14,202 nucleotides of DNA. It comes from UBA668 sp046076025. GTDB taxonomy: Bacteria; Actinomycetota; Acidimicrobiia; Acidimicrobiales; Ilumatobacteraceae. Position numbers and translations under genes: made by a program. The notes below the pieces were generated by a model. It searched no databases, had not been told where the DNA came from, and saw nothing but the letters and a program-made list of their open reading frames with translations. Location of the stretch: positions 1 through 14,202 of the forward strand of contig JBJTRF010000117.1 of the NCBI GenBank assembly GCA_046076025.1. Reading direction: 5' to 3'. This document shows, one piece after another, positions 1 to 5,531 of the stretch; position 1 is the stretch's first letter, and the number at the start of each line of letters is the position of its first letter.

Positions 1-159
1 CAGGTCGGTCTCGTCGTACTGGCCGAGATCGGCGGTGTAGCAGAAGGGGACGGCCCCCTTCTCGCGCATCCACGCCACGGCGGCCGACGTGTCGAGGCCG
101 CCGCTGAATGCGATCCCGACCCGTTCGCCGACGGGCAGCGAGGTGAGCACCTTTGACAT
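1..159 (-). CDS. argG: Argininosuccinate synthase, N-terminal part (runs off the left edge)
   Basis: The 53 visible codons begin MSKVLTSLPVGERVGIAFSG and continue with GLDTS. This is the N-terminal ATP-binding motif (SGGLDTS, residues 19-25) of argininosuccinate synthase, the cytoplasmic enzyme that joins citrulline and aspartate using ATP in arginine biosynthesis. The wording around the motif (SLPVG, then a segment ending in YTADLGQYDE) resembles the longer E. coli-type ArgG subfamily more than the shorter common one. The ATG follows the stop of the upstream membrane-protein gene by only 12 bp on the same strand, so the two may be co-transcribed. A TAGCGT hexamer lies 9 nt upstream of the ATG, farther than in other genes here, and no Shine-Dalgarno sequence is visible. 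Most of the protein lies outside the window. Confidence 0.93.
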   Translation of the reverse strand, partial: MSKVLTSLPVGERVGIAFSGGLDTSAAVAWMREKGAVPFCYTADLGQYDETDL

Positions 160-171
160 CGGGTGCGAACG

Positions 172-735
172 CTACCGGCCGGCCGTGTCGTCCGCCGGAT
201 CGCCGTCTCGGTGCCTGTCGGCATCGCGTCGGTAGGTGCCGGTGAACGCGGCGAGCGACACGAGCAAGCCTCCGCATGCCAGCACGAGTTCGACGATGCC
301 GTAGGCCTCGACGCGCCCGAGGTCGCCCACGCCCACCGCGGCGGTGGCGAGCGCAGCGGCGATGCCGAGCCATGCGATGCGACGAGCGCCGGCGAGCACG
401 CCGATCACCACCGCGAGAGGCAGCACGAACGGGAGCATGCTGACGAACACCGACGCCGGCCGCGCCTCGGGGCCGATCCACCACGTCGACAGCCCGGTGG
501 TCCTCGAGCTCACCCAGACGGCGCCGAGACCGAGCACTACGACGAGCCAGCCGACGGCGAGGCTGCTCGCCCAGCCGGGTGCCAGGTCACCCGGTCGCCG
601 GTGACGAAGGCGTCGCGCCTCGAGTCGCGCGGCCCACTGCGACGGCGCGGGCGCTGGCGGTGCCGGCAGTGCCGACGGCGCCGCGGGCGGCGGGTAGGCC
701 GGCGGGGCATCGCCGGTGGGCGGGACAGCGTCCAT
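172..735 (-). CDS. Four-helix membrane protein with proline-rich N-terminus, function unknown
   Basis: This 187-residue protein has a Pro/Ala-rich cytoplasmic-looking head (residues 5-32), a basic stretch (about 35-48, including RRLRHRRPGD) and four hydrophobic helices at about 56-76, 95-116, 119-137 and 144-165. It ends in a charged tail rich in Arg and Asp. I recognise no family and no catalytic motif; a proline-rich head followed by a small membrane domain is common in uncharacterised actinobacterial proteins. The frame stays open 37 codons further upstream, but that stretch lies over the divergent glycosyltransferase. The ATG at 735 is preferred because a TACCCT box lies 7 nt in front of it. 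The gene sits just upstream of argG, but its topology gives no reason to link it to arginine synthesis. Confidence 0.72.
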   Translation of the reverse strand: MDAVPPTGDAPPAYPPPAAPSALPAPPAPAPSQWAARLEARRLRHRRPGDLAPGWASSLAVGWLVVVLGLGAVWVSSRTTGLSTWWIGPEARPASVFVSMLPFVLPLAVVIGVLAGARRIAWLGIAAALATAAVGVGDLGRVEAYGIVELVLACGGLLVSLAAFTGTYRRDADRHRDGDPADDTAGR

Positions 736-742
736 CGACGCG

Positions 743-748
743 AGGGTA
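743..748 (-). promoter_or_regulatory. -10 box (TACCCT) of the membrane-protein gene
   Basis: TACCCT on the minus strand ends 7 nt before the ATG at 735, and there is no Shine-Dalgarno sequence between them. This is the arrangement expected for a leaderless mRNA in Actinobacteria, where the start codon is at or next to the transcription start. Inferred from pattern only. Confidence 0.5.
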
Positions 749-776
749 GCGACCGGAGTCGCTGCGACCATGGCGG

Positions 777-782
777 TAGCCT
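777..782 (+). promoter_or_regulatory. -10 box (TAGCCT) of the glycosyltransferase gene
   Basis: TAGCCT ends 8 nt before the GTG at 791. It is the only TANNNT match close to either candidate start of the glycosyltransferase. It supports GTG 791 over ATG 770, because for ATG 770 no such box exists at 6-8 nt. The spacing is slightly longer than in most other genes here. Confidence 0.38.
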
Positions 783-790
783 CGCTGCTC

Positions 791-1576
791 GTGACCGCCC
801 CCGCCACGCCCGCTCGGTTCGGCGACCCGTTCGAGAAGCTCAGCATCTTCTTCCCGATGTGGAACGAGGAGCTCTACATCGAGCGCGCCGTGGCGTCGGC
901 GATCGAAGAGTGCGAGCTGCTGATGGCCAAGGGCGACATCCGTGACTACGAGGTCATCGTCGTCGACGACGCCAGCACCGATCGCACCCCCGAGATCGCC
1001 GATCGGCTGGCTGCGTCCAATCCCCGCATCAGGGCCGTGCACCACCCGGTGAACCGCAAGCTGGGCGGCTCGATGAAGACTGGCTTCGCGTCGGCCACGG
1101 GCGATGTCGTGCTGTACAGCGACGCCGACCTGCCCTTTGACATGGCCGAGGCAGCGCGGGCCATCCGCCTCATGCGCTACTACGAGGCCGACATCGTCAG
1201 CGCCTACCGATTCGACCGCACGGGCGAGGGCAGCCTGCGCATCGTCTACACGTTCTTCTACAACCTGCTGATCCGCCGCCTGTTCGGCGTGCGGATGCGC
1301 GACATCAACTTCGCCTTCAAGCTGTGCCGCACGCGCATCTTCCGGCACATCGAGTTGCGTAGCGAGGGCTCGTTCATCGATGCCGAGCTCGTCATCAGGG
1401 CCAAGAAGCTGGGCTTCAATGTCATCCAGTTCGGCGTCGACTACTTCCCGCGCACCCGCGGCGAGAGCACGCTGGCATCGGGCTCGGTGATCAAGCGCAT
1501 CGTCAGCGAGATGTGGGCGCTGCGCGCCGAACTGCGGTCGATCACACCGGTCGACCACTCGGCGCCGTCCGCCTAG
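791..1576 (+). CDS. Family 2 (GT-A fold) glycosyltransferase, polyprenyl-phosphate sugar synthase-like
   Basis: This 261-residue protein carries the GT2 hallmarks in order. FFPMWNEE (about 20-27) opens the nucleotide-sugar-binding fold. VVDDAS (57-62) holds the first acidic pair. SDADLPFD (110-117) contains the DXD metal-binding motif. A basic C-terminal segment with PRTRGESTL follows the core. The length and absence of strong transmembrane helices match the soluble, membrane-associated DPM1/DPG-synthase-like branch, which transfers a sugar from a nucleotide donor to polyprenyl phosphate. The exact sugar and acceptor cannot be read from sequence. Two starts are possible: ATG 770 (268 residues, no well-placed Shine-Dalgarno sequence) and GTG 791 (a TAGCCT box 8 nt upstream); I prefer the latter. 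It is divergent from the gene at 735 and 120 bp upstream of the L,D-transpeptidase gene. Confidence 0.87.
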   Translation: MTAPATPARFGDPFEKLSIFFPMWNEELYIERAVASAIEECELLMAKGDIRDYEVIVVDDASTDRTPEIADRLAASNPRIRAVHHPVNRKLGGSMKTGFASATGDVVLYSDADLPFDMAEAARAIRLMRYYEADIVSAYRFDRTGEGSLRIVYTFFYNLLIRRLFGVRMRDINFAFKLCRTRIFRHIELRSEGSFIDAELVIRAKKLGFNVIQFGVDYFPRTRGESTLASGSVIKRIVSEMWALRAELRSITPVDHSAPSA

Positions 1577-1661
1577 GGCTGGCCGTCCCGCCGACTGGCG
1601 ACCGCCGTGACGGCGTGCCCGGTTTCACGCCGCCTGCCTCCACCCGAACGGCCACCGTCAG

Positions 1662-1667
1662 TAGGAT
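1662..1667 (+). promoter_or_regulatory. -10 box (TAGGAT) and short leader of the L,D-transpeptidase gene
   Basis: TAGGAT lies 29 nt before the GTG at 1697. A transcript starting about 7 nt downstream would have a leader of roughly 20 nt ending in CGGAG at 1688-1692, a well-placed Shine-Dalgarno sequence 5 nt from the GTG. Unlike most genes in the window, this one looks leadered. It sits in the 120-bp gap after the glycosyltransferase, where I see no terminator. Confidence 0.4.
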
Positions 1668-1696
1668 TTCGGCGTCCTGTCCTACCCGGAGTATTC

Positions 1697-2866
1697 GTGA
1701 CCCCCCGTCGGCCATCCGCCAGCAACGCCCGCAGCCGCCCGCCCCGCCCGTCGGCGCCGCCGCCTCCCCCGCCGGTGAAGCGGTGGATGCCGGCGCTTGC
1801 GGCGGTCGCCGTGCTGGCCGCCGTGGTCTTCGCCGGGTTCACCGGCGGCAGCGGCGACGTCGACTCGCTCGACAACCTCGGCCAGGTCGACGACCCGAGC
1901 CTCACGGTGCCGGTGAGCACGCAGCCGGGCGTGGTGGTGGGCACCGGCGGCCCGGCCACGAAGACCAATCTCAGCCAGCCGCTGGTTCGGGGGATGAGCG
2001 GGCCCGAGGTCACGGCCATGCAGCAGCGACTGCACGACCTCGGCTTCGACCCGGGCCCGATCGACGGGCAGTTCGGCGGCGGCACCGAGCAGGCGCTGTG
2101 GGCGTTCGAGGGCGTGCTCAACAACGTCCGCTTCGACCAGCAGACGGGCATCCTCACCAACGACCTGTGGCAGCGGATGCAGGACAACCTCATCTTCAAC
2201 CCGCGTCGCGTGCAGAGCATCGCCGACCAGACCCATGTCGAGGTGTATCTCGAGCTACAGGTGCTCATCGTCTTCAAGAACAACCAGTCGGTGCTCATCA
2301 CGCACATCTCGAGCGGCGAGCTCGACGAGTTCGGGAAGCCCAAGCTGTGGTGCGAGCTGGTCACCTACGACACGGATCGCAACGGCGTGCCGCTCGAGAC
2401 GCCGGTGACGCGCGACGAGTGCGCATACGCCAAGACACCGGGCGGCGTGTTCCGATTCACCCGCAAGTACGCCGGCAAGCGCAACGGCCCCCTCGGCGGC
2501 ATGATGAATCCGGTCTACTTCAACTACGGTATCGCGGTGCACGGCGCCGACAATGTGCCCAACAGGCCGGCCTCGCACGGCTGCATCCGAATCCCGCAGT
2601 GGGTGGCCGACTACTTCCCGACCCTCGTCGAGATCGGCGACTTCATCTTCGTGTGGAACGGCGAGAAGGAGCCCGAGGAAGTCACCGAGGAGGAGAGCCA
2701 GCCGTCGTGGAACTTCGCCAACCCGAATTCCACCTACACGACGACGACCTCCACCACCACGACTCTGCCGTTCGCCACCACGGTGCCGCGACCCACCACG
2801 ACGGCCGCCAAGCCTCCGACGACCACGGCCAAGCCGCCCGCCACCACGACCACCCTCGCGCCGTAA
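1697..2866 (+). CDS. L,D-transpeptidase (YkuD) with peptidoglycan-binding domain and Thr/Pro-rich tail
   Basis: This is a 389-residue envelope enzyme. Order of parts: a short Pro/Arg-rich cytoplasmic head (1-30), one membrane anchor (about 31-48), a spacer, a peptidoglycan-binding domain of the PG_binding_1 type (about 95-155, with GMSGPEVTAMQQRLHDLGF and IDGQFG), then the YkuD catalytic domain (about 180-325). The catalytic signature is visible: His282 in AVHG and the SHGCIR motif with His294 and nucleophile Cys296. This family makes 3-3 cross-links in peptidoglycan or attaches proteins to it. Cys219 and Cys242 could form a disulfide outside the cell. From about residue 345 the protein is a Thr/Pro-rich tail after the catalytic domain. 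The frame is open further upstream, but GTG 1697 has a good Shine-Dalgarno sequence (CGGAG) and leaves a normal N-terminus. It is convergent with the metallopeptidase gene, 20 bp away. Confidence 0.92.
   Translation: MTPRRPSASNARSRPPRPSAPPPPPPVKRWMPALAAVAVLAAVVFAGFTGGSGDVDSLDNLGQVDDPSLTVPVSTQPGVVVGTGGPATKTNLSQPLVRGMSGPEVTAMQQRLHDLGFDPGPIDGQFGGGTEQALWAFEGVLNNVRFDQQTGILTNDLWQRMQDNLIFNPRRVQSIADQTHVEVYLELQVLIVFKNNQSVLITHISSGELDEFGKPKLWCELVTYDTDRNGVPLETPVTRDECAYAKTPGGVFRFTRKYAGKRNGPLGGMMNPVYFNYGIAVHGADNVPNRPASHGCIRIPQWVADYFPTLVEIGDFIFVWNGEKEPEEVTEEESQPSWNFANPNSTYTTTTSTTTTLPFATTVPRPTTTAAKPPTTTAKPPATTTTLAP
2729..2863 (+). repeat. Thr/Pro low-complexity coding tract at the end of the L,D-transpeptidase gene
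   Basis: Runs of ACC/ACG threonine codons alternate with Pro, Ala and Lys codons, giving imperfect units such as TTTTSTTTTLP and AKPPTTTAKPPATTTT. At protein level it is a flexible, uncharged to weakly basic stalk typical of secreted actinobacterial proteins and of O-mannosylated regions. Repeats of this kind can change in length by slippage. Confidence 0.7.
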
Positions 2867-2886
2867 CCCCGTCGGCCTGACGTCGG

Positions 2887-4347
2887 TCAGCAGTTCGCTG
2901 CGCCGTCGAGGACGCCGGCGCGGAATGCGGTCACCTTCTCGAAGGCGCCGCCGGCGATGTCGGCATCTTCGGGGGAATCGCTGCGGCTGATCGCGGTGAT
3001 GATGGCCTCGTCGAGGTCGCCGGCCGAGAGCTGGACGACGCTGTCGACCGGCGTCGGCGGCACGATCGAGCCCACCCATGCGCCGGTGAGGCACTCACTG
3101 GCAAGGGCGCGATTCTCGCCGTCGAGCGTGCTGCCCACTGCCTGCTGCACCGCCTCGCTGTAGGCGACGGCGAACAGGTAGCCCACCGACAGGTCGCCCG
3201 TCAGCGGATCGGCAGCGAGGGCGAGCGCCAGGTCGCGGTCCCAGTACACCGTGCCGTCGGTGGCGCAGTACACGACGCTGCCCTCGGCTGGTTGCGTGTC
3301 CAGTGACGCGCACTCGGGATACGGGCCGCCGGCGTTGAACGGCTCGAAGACCGGGGGACTGAAGTCGATCCCGCTGCTGTCGAGCAGTGGCACCCAGAAC
3401 TGGTCGAGGCTCGCCGGTATCAGCGTGACGATGTCGCCGCCGCCGTCGGCGGGATCGAACAGCGGCAGGTTGCCGGCGTTCGGGTCGTCGAGATCCGCGA
3501 GAAACGGAATGTCGATCAGCTGGTCGATGCGATCCTCGGAGAAGAACGTGGAGCAGCGCTCGACGCCACCGGCGAAGCCGTCCTGAAATGCGCCGACACG
3601 GTCGAACCCGGTGCCGTGCGCGTCGGCGCTGTAGAGGCCGGCCAGTTCGACCGGATCGCGGATCTGGATCATGGCGATGAGTCCGGCGCGGATGTCGGCA
3701 TCGTCGAACTCGACGGCGATGCCCTGCCCGGCCACCATGTGGGCCGTCCATGCGCCGGCGAAGCAGTCGGCCTGCTGCTCCTTGAGAATGACCGGCTCGT
3801 CGAACGCGTCGATGCGCGCCTGCACTGCGTGGCCGAATTCGTGGGCGAGCACGATTGCCACTGCCTCCTTGCCGAGGTCGGCGACGAGCGAGGGCAGCAG
3901 GTCGGCGTCGTCGTAGGCGATGAAGTCGCCCAGTCGGCAGTAGAAGGCGCCGCTCTCGTACACCTCGTCGTAGGTGGTCTCGTCGGTGCCGCATCCAGGG
4001 ATGGGATCGCTGCGCTCGGGATACGCGGCGAACACGCCGCCCTCAAGCGACTCCCATTCGGCGTCGTAGACGGCCGGGAACTGCGCAGCCCAGAACGCCT
4101 CGACCTCGGCGAACACCGCAGTGAGGAAGCCGTCGTAGGGACGCTCGGGCTTGTCATCGCCGAAGTCGACGACGCCGGGCGTGACGGCGAAGTCGCTGCC
4201 ATCGTCGGACCGGGCACCGGGGATGAGGCCGCCCATGCCGGATGCCCGCGAGTCCACGGCGCGTACGCCCGAGTCGACGCTGCACGACGAGGCGACGGCG
4301 AGGGTGGCGGCCAGTGCGCCAGCCACGATCGACGTCCTGATCGGCAC
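2887..4347 (-). CDS. Secreted, probably lipid-anchored neutral zinc metallopeptidase with a duplicated, partly degenerate domain
   Basis: This 486-residue protein starts with a signal sequence ending ALAATLAVASSC, a plausible though not perfect lipobox (Cys22). The first peptidase domain (about 80-265) has the zinc motif HEFGH at 169-173, followed by EQQADCFAGAW (190-200) and FDRVGAFQDGFAGG (248-261). These are signatures of the putative neutral zinc metallopeptidase family (Zn_peptidase, YpfJ-like). The second half (about 310-486) repeats the same landmarks without the zinc ligands: VAYSE (394-398) replaces HEFGH, ASECLTGAW (416-424) replaces the second motif, and FEKVTAFRAG closes the domain. 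Cysteines recur at matching places (119, 137, 195, 265 against 346, 361, 419, 486). An in-frame ATG lies at 4359, but GTG 4347 has a TATGCT box 7 nt upstream and gives a clean signal peptide. The substrate is unknown. Confidence 0.85.
   Translation of the reverse strand: MPIRTSIVAGALAATLAVASSCSVDSGVRAVDSRASGMGGLIPGARSDDGSDFAVTPGVVDFGDDKPERPYDGFLTAVFAEVEAFWAAQFPAVYDAEWESLEGGVFAAYPERSDPIPGCGTDETTYDEVYESGAFYCRLGDFIAYDDADLLPSLVADLGKEAVAIVLAHEFGHAVQARIDAFDEPVILKEQQADCFAGAWTAHMVAGQGIAVEFDDADIRAGLIAMIQIRDPVELAGLYSADAHGTGFDRVGAFQDGFAGGVERCSTFFSEDRIDQLIDIPFLADLDDPNAGNLPLFDPADGGGDIVTLIPASLDQFWVPLLDSSGIDFSPPVFEPFNAGGPYPECASLDTQPAEGSVVYCATDGTVYWDRDLALALAADPLTGDLSVGYLFAVAYSEAVQQAVGSTLDGENRALASECLTGAWVGSIVPPTPVDSVVQLSAGDLDEAIITAISRSDSPEDADIAGGAFEKVTAFRAGVLDGAANC
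2890..3420 (-). other. Degenerate second zinc-peptidase-like domain inside the metallopeptidase gene
   Basis: Codons about 310-486 encode a second copy of the peptidase domain. Its FW (317-318), YC (360-361), AVQ (399-401), ECLTGAW (418-424) and FEKVTAF (469-475) align in order and spacing with FW (85-86), YC (136-137), AVQ (174-176), DCFAGAW (194-200) and FDRVGAF (248-254) of the first. All HExxH zinc ligands are replaced, so this half should not be catalytic by the same mechanism. A structural, inhibitory or substrate-binding role is a guess. Confidence 0.7.
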
Positions 4348-4354
4348 GTGAGCG

Positions 4355-4360
4355 AGCATA
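4355..4360 (-). promoter_or_regulatory. -10 box (TATGCT) of the metallopeptidase gene
   Basis: TATGCT on the minus strand ends 7 nt before the GTG at 4347, with no Shine-Dalgarno sequence. The box overlaps the alternative ATG at 4357-4359, so use of this promoter would exclude the ATG from the message. This decides the start in favour of the GTG. Confidence 0.55.
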
Positions 4361-4376
4361 CGGGTGGCCGCTGCGG

Positions 4377-4382
4377 CAGAAT
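4377..4382 (+). promoter_or_regulatory. -10-like box (CAGAAT) of the M24 peptidase gene
   Basis: CAGAAT ends 6 nt before the ATG at 4389. It keeps the A and T of the TANNNT pattern but begins with C. The expected -35 position of the divergent metallopeptidase promoter (about 17 bp upstream of its -10 box) falls on this same site. Confidence 0.4.
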
Positions 4383-4388
4383 GCGCCG

Positions 4389-5507
4389 ATGGGCCACGCC
4401 GCTCCGACATCAGTCCTCCAGGCCCGGGTCGACCGGGCCCGCTCCGTCATGGCCGACAAGGGCATCGACACGCTGCTGGTCTCGGTGGGCAGCGACCTGC
4501 CGTATCTCGCCGGCTACGAGGCCATGCCGCTCGAGCGGCACACCATGCTGGTGGTACCGCGCGATGCCGATGCCACGCTGGTGATCCCCCGGCTCGAGGC
4601 ACCGCGCGTCGTCGAGCAGTCCGGCGTGTTCACGCTGCGCCCTTGGAACGAGACCGACGACCCCGTCGCCATCGTCGCGTCGCTGGCGCGCCAGCCGGCG
4701 GTCGCCGCTGTCGGCGACACGATGTGGGCCCGGTTCCTCGTCGACCTGCTCGGCCACTGGCCGTCGAGCACGACGCGCTACGTGCGCTCGGTCGAGGTGA
4801 TGGGCGACCTGCGGATGCGTAAGGACCGCGCCGAGATCGACGCGCTGCGCGCTGCGGGCGCCGCGGCCGACCGCGTTGCAGCGCAGTTGCAGGGCGGGGA
4901 GATTCCGCTCGCCGGCCGTACCGAGGCGGCTGTCAGCGCCGACATCTCCGCTCGCCTCATCGCCGAGGGCCACGACGTCGTCAACTTCGCCATCGTCGCC
5001 GCCGGCGAGAACGCGGCGTCGCCGCACCACCATCCCGGCAGCCGCGTCATCCGCGAGGGCGAGATCGTGCTGTGCGACTTCGGCGGCACCAAGGACGGCT
5101 ACTGCAGCGACATCACGCGCTGCGTGCACCTCGGGCCGCTGCCGGCCGAGATCGCCGACGCCTATGCGGTGCTGCACGAGGCGCAGGCTGCCGGCGTGCG
5201 CGCCGGAGTGGTGGGCAATGCCTGCCAGGACGTCGACCGTGCCGCCCGGGCGGTGATCGACGCCGCCGGATACGGCGAGTACTTCATCCACCGCACCGGT
5301 CACGGCATCGGCATGGAGGCACACGAGGATCCCTACATGGTCGAGGGCAACGGCCTGCCCATCGCCGCCGGCCATGCGTTCAGCGTCGAGCCGGGCATCT
5401 ACGTGGCGGGCAAGTGGGGGATGCGCCTCGAGGACATCGTGGTCGCCACCGACAGCGGGCCCGATTCGATGAACGCCGCCGATCACTCGCTCGTCGTCCT
5501 CCACTGA
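4389..5507 (+). CDS. M24 family metallopeptidase (Xaa-Pro aminopeptidase-like)
   Basis: This is a 372-residue cytoplasmic protein of the usual two-domain form: a creatinase-like N-terminal domain (about 8-140) and a pita-bread M24 catalytic domain (about 155-372). The five metal ligands are visible: Asp230 (CDFGG), Asp241 (CSDITR), His305 (TGHGIG), Glu334 (VEPGIY) and Glu348 (LEDIV). A HHH cluster at 213-215 supplies the first active-site histidine. The family includes aminopeptidase P, prolidase and creatinase; the motifs favour a peptidase removing N-terminal residues before proline or splitting X-Pro dipeptides, but the exact substrate is not fixed by sequence. No signal peptide is seen. 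The ATG is preceded by a -10-like box at 6 nt and no Shine-Dalgarno sequence. The carotenoid oxygenase gene follows after 24 bp and is probably in the same transcript. Confidence 0.92.
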   Translation: MGHAAPTSVLQARVDRARSVMADKGIDTLLVSVGSDLPYLAGYEAMPLERHTMLVVPRDADATLVIPRLEAPRVVEQSGVFTLRPWNETDDPVAIVASLARQPAVAAVGDTMWARFLVDLLGHWPSSTTRYVRSVEVMGDLRMRKDRAEIDALRAAGAAADRVAAQLQGGEIPLAGRTEAAVSADISARLIAEGHDVVNFAIVAAGENAASPHHHPGSRVIREGEIVLCDFGGTKDGYCSDITRCVHLGPLPAEIADAYAVLHEAQAAGVRAGVVGNACQDVDRAARAVIDAAGYGEYFIHRTGHGIGMEAHEDPYMVEGNGLPIAAGHAFSVEPGIYVAGKWGMRLEDIVVATDSGPDSMNAADHSLVVLH

Positions 5508-5531
5508 CCTGCGCTGCGCGAGGATGGCCCC

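Noticed and set aside
169..174. TAGCGT as an argG promoter
   Set aside because: It is 9 nt from the ATG and overlaps the TAG stop of the upstream gene, so a chance match is likely; not listed as a feature.
770..790. ATG 770 as start of the glycosyltransferase
   Set aside because: No Shine-Dalgarno sequence at normal spacing and no -10 box at 6-8 nt, unlike GTG 791. Kept as an alternative, not excluded.
587..1558. A 323-codon minus-strand frame across the glycosyltransferase gene
   Set aside because: No recognisable domain, biased composition, and it lies entirely over the GT2 gene and the membrane-protein gene, both better supported.
2877..2890. CTGAC-GTCG-GTCAG inverted repeat between the L,D-transpeptidase and metallopeptidase genes, as a bidirectional terminator
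   Set aside because: A 5-bp stem without a U-tract on either side is too weak to call.
4345..4359. ATG 4359 as start of the metallopeptidase
   Set aside because: It lies inside the TATGCT box that fits GTG 4347, has no Shine-Dalgarno sequence, and only adds four residues before the signal peptide.
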